Positions 1 to 5,725 of a stretch of DNA of 7,590 nucleotides are shown piece after piece; positions within the stretch are counted from its first letter, which is position 1; every line of letters begins with the position of its first letter. The stretch covers positions 1-7,590 of the forward strand of contig JANXWM010000460.1 of assembly GCA_025351145.1 (NCBI GenBank). The letters run 5' to 3'. Both the position numbers and the translations under genes were made by a program. Below the pieces are notes generated by a model. It was not told the origin of the DNA, did not search any database, and saw only the letters and a program-made list of their open reading frames with translations. Source of the DNA: Chitinophagaceae bacterium. GTDB lineage: Bacteria > Bacteroidota > Bacteroidia > Chitinophagales > Chitinophagaceae.

Positions 1-200
1 AAATTCCTGTAAAACGGAATGGCCAAACCTTTGATCTTTGTTTTGAGAAACATAAAGCCCACAAGGCTTACGTAGCAGGTGTCGTTCCATATATCCAATT
101 CCGTTCCTTTGGGTACATAAGGCAATAATACAGATGGATCAATTTCATAATTCATGAACAACAGGTTCTTCCATTCAGCGGTAAGAAATGTTTTGGGCAT
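1..200 (-). CDS. DUF2071 (YqjF-like) family protein, N-terminal part, cut by window edge
   Basis: The first 66 codons of a gene running off the left edge, starting at the ATG at 200-198. My translation begins MPKTFLTAEWKNLLFMNYEI and continues with a segment reading PYVPKGTELDIWND and then YVSLVGFMF, ending near IPFYRN. This pattern (FLTAEW, N-Y-E-hydrophobic-D-P, P-x-G-T-E-L-D, S-L-V-G-F) is the conserved opening of the DUF2071/YqjF family, whose biochemical role is not established. The family is usually a soluble protein of roughly 230-250 residues, so about three quarters would lie outside the window. It starts 9 bp after the stop of the TIGR01777-type epimerase gene, with no room for a promoter, so it should be translated from the same message. 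The identification rests on recalled family pattern, not on a search. Confidence 0.85.
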   Translation of the reverse strand, partial: MPKTFLTAEWKNLLFMNYEIDPSVLLPYVPKGTELDIWNDTCYVSLVGFMFLKTKIKGLAIPFYRN

Positions 201-209
201 TGTATATTT

Positions 210-1193
210 TTAAAAAAGATGATATGTTTTCCGTGGCAATTTTTTTATAATTTCTTCGAATGCTGTTTGCAATTCAGCGTACTTAAATGTAAAACCATTT
301 TCAAGTAATTTGGTTGGTAGTACCCACCTGCTTTTCAAAAGTAATTCTGTTTCTGTTCCAATAAGTGCTGCGCCAATTTTCAACATCCATGTAAAAGCAG
401 GTAATCCAATTTTATGGCCTGTAACTTTTCTAAGGGTGCACATAAATGTTTCGTTATTCACCGGGTTTGGACTGCTTACATTGAATACGCCTTCCAGTTC
501 TTTATGGTTGTACATAAAATCAATTGTTCTGCAGATATCTTGCACATGCACCCAGCTATACATCTGTTTTCCGCTTCCCTGTTTACCACCTAAAGCAAAT
601 TTGCAGAGATTAAGGTAAGGGATCATTACACTGTCGTTACCAAGTGTAACAGCCATTCGCAAAACAACTTTTCTGGTAAAAGCTGTTCTTTGTTCAAAAA
701 ATGTTTTCTCCCAAAGTTTGCAAACCTGTACGCTAAAGTCGTTGTGAAATTTCGTACTGTATTCATCATTTGGCTGCTCAGTTGCATGCGGATAAATAGT
801 TGCAGATGCAGCATTGATCCATAGTTTCGGCGGAACAACCGCATTTCTTATGGCATCGCCAATAGCTTTGGTGCTGTTGGTTCTGCTGTCAAAAATCTCC
901 TGCATATTCTTTTCATTATACCTGCAGTTTACACTTTTGCCTGCAAGGTTTATTACTATCTCAGCACCATCAATTTCTTTGCACCATGGCCCTGCATCCT
1001 TTGCGTTCCATTCTACCAGCCTTACATTTTGTTGCAGTCCTTTTTCAACACTGAATTTTCCATGTGCGTTGTTACTCCGGTCTTGTACATTGCGGGTGAG
1101 TATTACGATTTCATTCTCCGTGCCGAAGTAGTTTGTAATGGCGTTGCCGATAAACCCGGTGCCGCCTGCAATTACGATCTTCTTATTTTTCAT
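210..1193 (-). CDS. TIGR01777 family NAD(P)-dependent epimerase/dehydratase-like protein (YfcH type)
   Basis: A 327-residue extended-SDR protein. The N-terminus has a Rossmann fold with the dinucleotide-binding motif GGTGFIG at residues 10-16 following a hydrophobic beta strand. Further family marks are NLAGKSV (82-88), SRTNSTKAI (103-111), the N-A-A-S-A segment (127-131) and SWVHVQDI (213-220). The C-terminus from about 262 (GLPAFTWMLKIGAALIG, then the helix ending at EEII) matches the DUF1731 tail that distinguishes this family. The length is slightly above the usual 300. Around Tyr134 I see no canonical Y-x-x-x-K catalytic pair, so oxidoreductase activity should not be assumed; the substrate is unknown for the family. 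It is probably cytoplasmic. It sits 7 bp after the membrane protein gene and 9 bp before the DUF2071 gene, a tight co-transcribed group downstream of a GbsR/MarR-type regulator. Confidence 0.9.
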   Translation of the reverse strand: MKNKKIVIAGGTGFIGNAITNYFGTENEIVILTRNVQDRSNNAHGKFSVEKGLQQNVRLVEWNAKDAGPWCKEIDGAEIVINLAGKSVNCRYNEKNMQEIFDSRTNSTKAIGDAIRNAVVPPKLWINAASATIYPHATEQPNDEYSTKFHNDFSVQVCKLWEKTFFEQRTAFTRKVVLRMAVTLGNDSVMIPYLNLCKFALGGKQGSGKQMYSWVHVQDICRTIDFMYNHKELEGVFNVSSPNPVNNETFMCTLRKVTGHKIGLPAFTWMLKIGAALIGTETELLLKSRWVLPTKLLENGFTFKYAELQTAFEEIIKKLPRKTYHLF

Positions 1194-1200
1194 GATAGTG

Positions 1201-1575
1201 TTATTTGAGTTGTGCTAAAGGGCGTTGCATGTGATGGCGGGTTTCATCATAACATAAATGCGCATACCATACAGCCATTACCGGTGCAGCAAAAAACATG
1301 AATAAAAATGTAACAAGAAACATGGGTACTGCTATCCCGGCAAGCATTAGTGCTGTAAGAATATATACCGCGGTGTGGTACACTCTTCTCCGCCCGCCTT
1401 TGGCTGTAAAGCTTCCGGCAAATTCGTGAACCAATATGCTTGCAAACTGCCAGCCACCCACAATAAAATACCCGGTTAAAAATGGATAACCATCGTTGCC
1501 GCTAAAGGAATACGCAATTGCAAAAAGTATCAATGCAACCTGCAGCATCCAGTCAATTTGTTTAAACCTTTTCAT
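1201..1575 (-). CDS. Small four-helix integral membrane protein, function unknown
   Basis: A 124-residue protein that I do not recognise as a named family. Four hydrophobic segments are visible: about 9-24, 31-50, 66-83 and 84-106. A basic loop (AKGGRRR, 58-64) lies between helices 2 and 3, and the N-terminus is basic (KRFK). By the positive-inside rule the N-terminus, this loop and the C-terminus are cytoplasmic. A His-Glu pair (HEF, 50-52) sits at the end of helix 2, and the C-terminal tail is polar with clustered His (RHHM, 113-116). The stop lies 7 bp from the epimerase start, so the two genes are almost certainly on one transcript; the regulator gene lies 91 bp upstream with a hairpin between. 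The context suggests a role shared with the epimerase and DUF2071 proteins. Nothing in the sequence gives a reaction. Confidence 0.75.
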   Translation of the reverse strand: MKRFKQIDWMLQVALILFAIAYSFSGNDGYPFLTGYFIVGGWQFASILVHEFAGSFTAKGGRRRVYHTAVYILTALMLAGIAVPMFLVTFLFMFFAAPVMAVWYAHLCYDETRHHMQRPLAQLK

Positions 1576-1610
1576 ATCTGTAATTATTATATTTTCAGGA
1601 ATTATTGAAA

Positions 1611-1625
1611 ATTAAAAGTTTTAAT
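1611..1625. repeat. AT-only perfect palindrome in the regulator-membrane protein gap
   Basis: ATTAAAA, G, TTTTAAT: seven-base arms around a single base, immediately left of the GC-rich hairpin at 1627-1645. On the minus strand it gives the AU-rich tail that follows that hairpin. It may be only part of the terminator tail or a protein-binding dyad; the sequence alone cannot decide. Confidence 0.4.
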
Positions 1626-1626
1626 A

Positions 1627-1645
1627 AAGCCGGAATTACCGGCTT
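1627..1645 (-). terminator. GC-rich hairpin with T-rich tail after the regulator gene (possible terminator or attenuator)
   Basis: A perfect 7-bp inverted repeat, AAGCCGG and CCGGCTT around a 5-base loop. Read on the minus strand it is followed by TATTAAAACTTTTAATTTTC, which is U-rich but broken by A residues, so termination may be partial. It begins 21 bp after the stop of the GbsR/MarR-type gene and ends about 51 bp before the start of the membrane protein gene. A partial terminator here would make the regulator more abundant than the genes after it, or the hairpin could protect the 3' end of a processed regulator message. Confidence 0.5.
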
Positions 1646-1666
1646 GCATTTCTCTGCACAAAAACA

Positions 1667-2173
1667 TTATTTTATCAGTTTTAAAAAGCTGCTCCAGAAC
1701 CAGTTCTCTTCTGCTTTAATCATTACATCCATTGTTTTTTCTGCCTGCCCTGCAAATTTTTTAATGCCTTCTATGGTTTCGGTAAAGGCTTTTACTTCAC
1801 TGTTTCTTTTGTCGCCTTCTATGTCGCTCAACTGGTTCAGCACTTTCAGCATTGGGTCCAGCTCACGTTTTTTGCGCTGGTACATAATTTTTGTGGCCAC
1901 TTTCCAAATGTCTTTTTCAGCAGAAAAATATTCTTTCCTGTCGCCCTGAACAATCACTTTATCCACAAGGCCCCAGTTCATTAATTCGCGAACATTCATG
2001 TTGGCATTGCCGCGGCTTATGCTCAGTTCTTCCATAATGTTATCGGTGCTAAGCGGCGCACTTGCAATAAGCAGCAATGCGTGTACCTGCGCCATTGTTC
2101 TGTTGATGCCCCACTGGCTGCCGAGTATGCCCCAGCTTTGCGTAAATTGTTGTTTGGCTTCATTCAGTTTCAT
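1667..2173 (-). CDS. GbsR/MarR-type winged-helix transcriptional regulator
   Basis: A 168-residue DNA-binding protein. Helix-rich residues 1-37 (with W-G at 21-22 and MAQVHALLLIA at 27-37) lead into the helix-turn-helix: LSTDNIMEEL (41-50) as the positioning helix and SRGNANMNVRELMNWGLV (53-70) as the recognition helix. A wing follows at about 72-85 (KVIVQGDRKEYFSAE). The R-G-N-A-N/S-M pattern in the recognition helix and the helical C-terminus are typical of the GbsR branch found in Bacteroidota, rather than classical MarR. The C-terminal half (about 90-168) is probably a dimerisation coiled region. The effector is unknown. It is the first gene of the left-hand group; a promoter with dyad and direct repeats sits right in front of it, which suggests self-repression. 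The start at 2173 agrees with the family N-terminus. Confidence 0.88.
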   Translation of the reverse strand: MKLNEAKQQFTQSWGILGSQWGINRTMAQVHALLLIASAPLSTDNIMEELSISRGNANMNVRELMNWGLVDKVIVQGDRKEYFSAEKDIWKVATKIMYQRKKRELDPMLKVLNQLSDIEGDKRNSEVKAFTETIEGIKKFAGQAEKTMDVMIKAEENWFWSSFLKLIK

Positions 2174-2177
2174 AATG

Positions 2178-2222
2178 TAAAATTAATCAGAGTTTCTGAA
2201 CTTTCAAAACTTTATGAAACTT
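2178..2222 (-). promoter_or_regulatory. Candidate promoter with overlapping operator for the regulator gene
   Basis: On the minus strand a TTTG (2208-2205), 19 bases, then TAATTTTA (2185-2178) matches the Bacteroidota -33/-7 pattern with one mismatch in TAnnTTTG. The ATG at 2173 is only 4 bases past the -7 box, so the message would be leaderless or nearly so. The same stretch holds an inverted repeat, AGTTTC (2191-2196) and GAAACT (2216-2221), and AACTT repeats starting at 2199, 2208 and 2218, about one helical turn apart. Such a site overlapping the promoter would suit autoregulation by the encoded regulator. AT-rich spacers give chance matches, so confidence is moderate. Confidence 0.4.
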
Positions 2223-2250
2223 AATTGTAAATTCTTTTCCTGAATATTTT

Positions 2251-2323
2251 AGCCCGGCAATAAATCTTTGTGAATCGTTCCTTGCGTCGCACACTTGTAC
2301 GTTCGGATTATGAATGAGCTTTT
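2251..2323 (+). repeat. Repeat copy A: left-type end of the 20-base-core repeat family
   Basis: The core reads CTTGCGTCGCACACTTGTAC at 2281-2300, the reverse complement of the family core with one mismatch (position 2293, A for T). It is preceded by GATCGTTC-like sequence (AATCGTTC, 2273-2280) and AGCCCGGCAA (2251-2260), and followed 15 bases later by TGAGCTTTT (2315-2323). The copy at 5654-5725 has the same order, including TGAGCTTTT at the same distance within one base. It lies 130 bp beyond the TPR gene's stop and pairs in inverted orientation with the copy at 3507-3569. Confidence 0.85.
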
Positions 2324-2334
2324 ACCACAGCGAA

Positions 2335-2368
2335 AAAACCTGTGGGGTTTTCAAAACCTGATAGGTTT
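2335..2368. repeat. Tandem small stem-loops of the AAACCT/AGGTTT type
   Basis: Two adjacent inverted repeats: AAAACC (2335-2340) with GGTTTT (2346-2351), and AAACCT (2354-2359) with AGGTTT (2363-2368). The inner halves GGTTTT-C-AAAACC are also palindromic, so alternative pairings exist. Short repeats built on AAACCTG/CAGGTTT are, from memory, common in intergenic Bacteroidota DNA. The position between the TPR stop (2430) and repeat copy A allows a role as transcript end for the TPR gene, but there is no clean T-run on the minus strand beyond the TTTT/TTTTTT already in the stems. Confidence 0.55.
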
Positions 2369-2429
2369 AGTATATAAAGAAGAACTGTTTAGTAAGGCCA
2401 GGAACCAGGGCGAAGTGTTGGCCGCAGCA

Positions 2430-3320
2430 TTACTTGGGGTTTATGCCGAGTTCTTTACAGAATTTGTTAGCAATTTCTTCTTTTTGAATAGGATTGAATT
2501 CTTCATCCCGAGAAAGTGACATTGTATGAGCCCATTGTTGAATATATTCACACGCTTTTTTATTTTCTCCAACTTTTCTTGCAATAAGCGCTGCATAATA
2601 TCTTACATTAATTGTCGAATGAATCATTAGAGAAGTTTCGTAGTCTTGTAACGCGCCTGTATAGTCGTTGAAGTTTTGCTTAACTACTCCGCGATAATAA
2701 TAGTAGTCATAGTGTGTGTTTAAATCTTTAGCAGCTTCAAGTTCTGGCCGAGCTTTATATCTTTTGTAGTTTTTTACAGAATCAATGAATATCGCTTTGT
2801 TATAGTAATTTAAAATTTCGGTTTTTAGATAAGATATGAAAACAGGATCCTTTGCATAGTCATCGTCATTATGCGATACCTGCAATTCTTGAATTCGTTT
2901 TAACCACTTGCATCTACCCATCTTAAAGTATGCATCTGAATAATTTGAGTCAAGCGATAAGATACTTTTATAAATTATGAATGCAGTGTCATATTGTTTG
3001 GCACTAAAATAAAAACCAGCCACAGAAGAAATTGTATATGGCTTGTCGTTAGAGTGCTGAACTGCTGTTCTGAAATCTTCGTTTCCCTTACTAATAGAAC
3101 CCAGATTAAAATAACAAACGGCTCTATTAATATACGCCTCCCTAAATTCAGGGCAAGCTTTTAACTGCTTCGTGTATTCTTGTATAGCTTTATCAAATTT
3201 TTGGCCATCTTGAAAGTCAACTCCAGAGTAGAAAGCGGTTGAGTCACATTTTCTCTGTCCAAAAGAGGATTGCAGTGAAATTAGGGGAACCCAAAAAAGT
3301 AAAAAGTATTTTATATTCAT
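2430..3320 (-). CDS. Secreted tetratricopeptide (TPR) repeat protein
   Basis: A 296-residue protein with a signal peptide (hydrophobic FLLFWVPLISL at 6-16, likely cleavage after SSFG at 18-21), so it is expected in the periplasm or beyond. The Cys at 25 is not in a standard lipobox position, so a lipoprotein is less likely. The mature part is helical repeats: AIQEYTKQLKACPEFREAYINRAVCYFNLG (45-74), YDTAFIIYKSILSLDSNYSDAYFKMG (110-135), and DYYYYRGVVKQNFNDYTGALQDYETSLMI (205-233), with degenerate units between and after. TPRs bind protein partners; no enzymatic motif is seen. It has its own promoter. The gene is visibly AT-richer than its neighbours (16 G+C in the 60 bases 2941-3000, against 29 in 4021-4080, chosen as samples). 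It is the only gene inside an inverted repeat pair, so it may be an acquired or mobile cargo gene. Confidence 0.85.
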   Translation of the reverse strand: MNIKYFLLFWVPLISLQSSFGQRKCDSTAFYSGVDFQDGQKFDKAIQEYTKQLKACPEFREAYINRAVCYFNLGSISKGNEDFRTAVQHSNDKPYTISSVAGFYFSAKQYDTAFIIYKSILSLDSNYSDAYFKMGRCKWLKRIQELQVSHNDDDYAKDPVFISYLKTEILNYYNKAIFIDSVKNYKRYKARPELEAAKDLNTHYDYYYYRGVVKQNFNDYTGALQDYETSLMIHSTINVRYYAALIARKVGENKKACEYIQQWAHTMSLSRDEEFNPIQKEEIANKFCKELGINPK

Positions 3321-3342
3321 AATAATTATATTGTCCCTAACT

Positions 3343-3374
3343 CAAAAATAGACGAACTAAATACCCTTGCCAAA
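3343..3374 (-). promoter_or_regulatory. Bacteroidota-type promoter of the TPR gene
   Basis: On the minus strand TTTG (3374-3371), exactly 20 bases, then TATTTTTG (3350-3343), a full match to TAnnTTTG. The ATG at 3320 is 22 bases past the -7 box, leaving a leader of roughly 15-18 bases with no clear Shine-Dalgarno sequence, as is usual in this phylum. The promoter lies inside the repeat-bounded segment, so the gene would carry its own expression signal. Confidence 0.65.
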
Positions 3375-3506
3375 AAAACCTGATTGCTGATTTTCAATAT
3401 TTTTAGAGGGCTTTTTTTGATAGATAGTACGCGAATACTTTTTTGTAACGTATTTATTTTTCGCTTCAATCTACGCTTCGGGAAAAGCCCAATAGAATTA
3501 CCAACA

Positions 3507-3569
3507 GTACAAGAGTGCGACGCAAGTAAAGCTCAATTCATATTCAATTGCCCGGCTCAAAAAAATCTA
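3507..3569 (+). repeat. Repeat copy B: right-type end overlapping the kdsB stop codon
   Basis: The exact core GTACAAGAGTGCGACGCAAG lies at 3507-3526, followed by TAAAGCTCAATTCATA (3527-3542), a short variable part, CCCGGCTC (3551-3558), an A-run, and TCTAT. The copy at 5800-5861 is nearly identical over this whole length, differing mainly in the variable part before CCCGGCTC and by one A in the run. On the minus strand the shared block starts at the TAG stop of kdsB (3569-3567). It is inverted relative to copy A. Confidence 0.88.
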
Positions 3570-4292
3570 TAAATATTTTGCTGCACGCACAAGGTCTTCG
3601 GGGGTATCTATCTCTATGCCCATATAATCAACGATTACCATTTTAAGGGGAATGCCGTTTTCGAGGTAGCGCAGGCATTCAATTTTTTCTGCAGCTTCCA
3701 AAGGTGTCATTGGCCAGTTGGTAAAATTTAAAAGCGCCTGTTTACGAAATGCGTACACGCCAATATGTTCGTAATAAATGGTATTCGTTTCTTTATTGCG
3801 CGGATAGGGAATTACCGAACGGCTGAACAAAAGCGAATTACAATTTTTATCAACCGTAACTTTTACATAGTTGGGATCATCAATAAACTGCTGCTCTTTC
3901 AGCACCTGCATAAGGCTGGCCACCTGCACTTTTTTTCCTTCCTCACCTTCAAAAACATGCAGCAGTTTTTTTAGTGGTTCGCGCTTTACAAAAGGCTCAT
4001 CGCCCTGCACGTTTACCACAATATCTGCGTGCATATCTGCAACGGCTTCAGCAATTCTGTCACTGCCGCTTTCGTGTTGTTTTTTGCTCATTACCGCTTT
4101 GCCTCCATGCGCTGTTATTTCGGTAAAAATAATTTCACTGTCGGTGGCAACAACTACCTCATCGAATAAACCTGTAGCAACTGTGTTATCGTAAGTATGG
4201 CGTATTACGGGTTTGGTGCCAAGCATCTGCATCAGCTTTGCGGGGAAACGTGTAGCTGCATAACGCGCAGGAATTAAAGCAACTTTTTTCAT
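3567..4292 (-). CDS. kdsB: 3-deoxy-manno-octulosonate cytidylyltransferase (CMP-KDO synthetase)
   Basis: A 241-residue cytoplasmic enzyme that activates KDO with CTP to CMP-KDO and pyrophosphate, the donor used in the inner core of lipopolysaccharide. The family marks are all present: IPARYAATRFPAKLM (7-21, nucleotide-binding loop), VVVATDSEII (46-55), HESGSDR (73-79), VVNVQGDEP (92-100) with the metal-binding Asp98, FSRSVIPYPR (156-165), HIGVYAFRKQALLNF (176-190), PLEAAEKIECLRYLENG (197-213) and GIEIDTPED (225-233) with Asp229 as the second metal ligand. The length is within the usual range. It follows the tolC-type gene by 34 bp and is probably co-transcribed with it. Its TAG stop lies in the shared part of repeat copy B. 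It implies a Gram-negative organism that makes KDO-containing LPS. Confidence 0.96.
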   Translation of the reverse strand: MKKVALIPARYAATRFPAKLMQMLGTKPVIRHTYDNTVATGLFDEVVVATDSEIIFTEITAHGGKAVMSKKQHESGSDRIAEAVADMHADIVVNVQGDEPFVKREPLKKLLHVFEGEEGKKVQVASLMQVLKEQQFIDDPNYVKVTVDKNCNSLLFSRSVIPYPRNKETNTIYYEHIGVYAFRKQALLNFTNWPMTPLEAAEKIECLRYLENGIPLKMVIVDYMGIEIDTPEDLVRAAKYL

Positions 4293-4326
4293 GCAAAATT
4301 TTTTTACGAAGATGAAGTTACGTGCT

Positions 4327-5619
4327 TTAAAATTCCAGCTTGTTGATAATGCGTTTTAATTCTATTTCAGAAGCCTTGGCAGCAAAACTTAAATTGACCA
4401 AAAGATAGCCTGCATCTTCAAAGCTTTGCTGGGCCTGCTTTACATCAACGATGGTGGCTTGTTTCAATTGAAATTTTTGGAGTACCAAATCGAGTAACTG
4501 ACGGGATAGTTCATAGTTCTTTTGTTGGGTTTCTAATTGCTGCAATGCGTTGTGGTATGCCTGGTATGTTTTTACTGCCGCCGAATTATTATCCCTTATT
4601 AGTGTTTCTTTTTGAATAACGGCATTGCGTGTATCAATGGCCGCTGCCTGCTGCTGTTTTTTATATATACTGCCATTATAAATAGGAATGGAAAGATTCA
4701 ATCCTGCGAATGGACCATAAGTTTGGTTAAGCAGTGTAAAGCCCGCAGAGCTTTTGGAGCGGTTATAATTATAGCCCGTATTAAACCGTAAAGAAGGGTA
4801 GCGCTGCGCTGCGGTTTCTTTCTCTATCAACTCGCTGATTTTTACCTGTTGATCCGCTGCAACAATTGCCGCATTATTGGTAACGCTGTTTAACACAGAA
4901 TCCTGGCTGATGTATTTATCAACGAGAATAGTATCGTTGATGTTGATCATCGAGTCGGCTTTGAGATTTAAGGAAGTTAACAGGTCTGTTTTTGCCTGGT
5001 CTATTACTAATTGCTGCGATGTTTTTGTTTGCAGCAATGCATTTAAATCGAGCTGCGATTGAAACAGGTCGGCATTATTGGCAAGCCCAACTGCCTGTCG
5101 GTTTTTAACGATCTCTAACCGTTCATTTGCCGCATCAATCGATACGTTAATTGTTTTCATGTAACCCTGCTGGCGCACAATTTCGTAATACTGCGTCATT
5201 ACCTGTGCAATGGTATTTTGTACCTGGGCGTTCAACAATTCTTTACTCTGAAATTCTAATTGTTCCAGCCTTTTTTTTGTGGTAATCACACGCATGCCAT
5301 TGTACAAGAGTATGCCTGCACTTAAGCCCGCAGTAAGGTTATTGCCAGTTACGCCGTTGCGGTTTGTATCGGTACCATTCGCCAGTTTCTGGTTAAGCGT
5401 AGTAACCTGTTCATTATCGTTGCCCGTTGCTGTAACTGCGGGCAAACCACCAGCTATACCGTAGTTATTATAAAGTGTGTTTGTTTCTACGTTGTTCTTT
5501 GCAAGCTGAATGTCATAACTGTTTTTAAGTGCAATATTAACAGCATCTTTCAGGCTCAACGGGTGCTGCGCTTTTGCATAAACCGTAACTATCAAAAGAA
5601 GTATCAGTACGTTTTTCAT
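4327..5619 (-). CDS. TolC family outer-membrane efflux protein
   Basis: A 430-residue protein with a signal peptide (KNVLILLLIVTVYAKA, about 2-17; cleavage after AKA, mature start QHPLSL). The mature N-terminus LSLKDAVNIALKNSYDIQLAKNNVE (about 21-45) is the typical first helix of outer-membrane efflux proteins. Two long-helix repeats follow, about 20-215 and 235-425, each with Gln/Leu-rich coiled-coil stretches and a short amphipathic beta segment (TAGLSAGILLYNGMRV near 95-110; GPFAGLNLSIPIYNGS near 302-317, the G-L-x-L-S-x-P-I-Y-N-G pattern repeated). It forms the trimeric exit duct of a tripartite pump and should pair with the RND protein encoded just upstream. The subfamily and exported substrate cannot be told. 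The usual Bacteroidota gene order is fusion protein, RND, TolC; here a 239-bp gap with a long palindrome separates RND and TolC. Confidence 0.93.
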   Translation of the reverse strand: MKNVLILLLIVTVYAKAQHPLSLKDAVNIALKNSYDIQLAKNNVETNTLYNNYGIAGGLPAVTATGNDNEQVTTLNQKLANGTDTNRNGVTGNNLTAGLSAGILLYNGMRVITTKKRLEQLEFQSKELLNAQVQNTIAQVMTQYYEIVRQQGYMKTINVSIDAANERLEIVKNRQAVGLANNADLFQSQLDLNALLQTKTSQQLVIDQAKTDLLTSLNLKADSMININDTILVDKYISQDSVLNSVTNNAAIVAADQQVKISELIEKETAAQRYPSLRFNTGYNYNRSKSSAGFTLLNQTYGPFAGLNLSIPIYNGSIYKKQQQAAAIDTRNAVIQKETLIRDNNSAAVKTYQAYHNALQQLETQQKNYELSRQLLDLVLQKFQLKQATIVDVKQAQQSFEDAGYLLVNLSFAAKASEIELKRIINKLEF

Positions 5620-5653
5620 TATAAGAATTTATAAAAATATTTTATGCTTTTGT

Positions 5654-5725
5654 ACCGGGCTTTGGTAACACTGCTGATCGTTCCTTGCGTCGCACTCTTG
5701 TACTGAAGCATAACTTTGAGCTTTT
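5654..5725 (+). repeat. Repeat copy C: left-type end of the repeat family
   Basis: CTTGCGTCGCACTCTTGTAC at 5684-5703 is the exact reverse complement of copies B and D. It is preceded by GATCGTTC (5676-5683) and ACCGGGCT (5654-5661), and followed by TGAGCTTTT (5717-5725). This matches copy A in order and spacing. It lies 35 bp upstream of the tolC-type start, so any promoter or leader for that gene runs through or next to it. Confidence 0.88.

Larger units (their letters stand above)
2251..3569. other. Candidate cassette: TPR gene with promoter between inverted repeat copies A and B
   Basis: The two 20-base cores (2281-2300 and 3507-3526) face each other in inverted orientation with 1206 bp between them, holding only the TPR gene, its promoter and short spacers. 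The order of end types (left-type, interior, right-type abutting a stop codon) is the same as in the compact pair at 5654-5861, where the interior is 96 bp. This reads as one element family with a variable interior. No transposase, integrase or clear target duplication is visible, so mobility would have to be supplied in trans or be ancient. Confidence 0.4.

Noticed and set aside
2295..2519. Plus-strand open frame of 74 codons over the spacer and the TPR 3' end
   Set aside because: It runs through repeat copy A and the stem-loops and then antisense to the TPR gene; no recognisable protein features and a less credible start context.
2430..3320. TPR protein as a lipoprotein (Cys25 near the signal peptide)
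   Set aside because: The residues before Cys25 are GQRK, not a lipobox, and the Cys lies past the likely cleavage site.
3384..3506. Possible small RNA or terminator in the spacer between the TPR promoter and copy B
   Set aside because: There is a GGGCTTTTTTT run on the plus strand at about 3408-3419 and short CGCTTC repeats near 3461-3480, but no convincing stem precedes the T-run and no plus-strand gene ends there.
5620..5653. Promoter directly in front of the tolC-type gene (TATTTTTA on the minus strand)
   Set aside because: It matches TAnnTTTG with one mismatch, but no TTTG lies at a suitable distance upstream, and such matches are frequent in AT-rich spacers.
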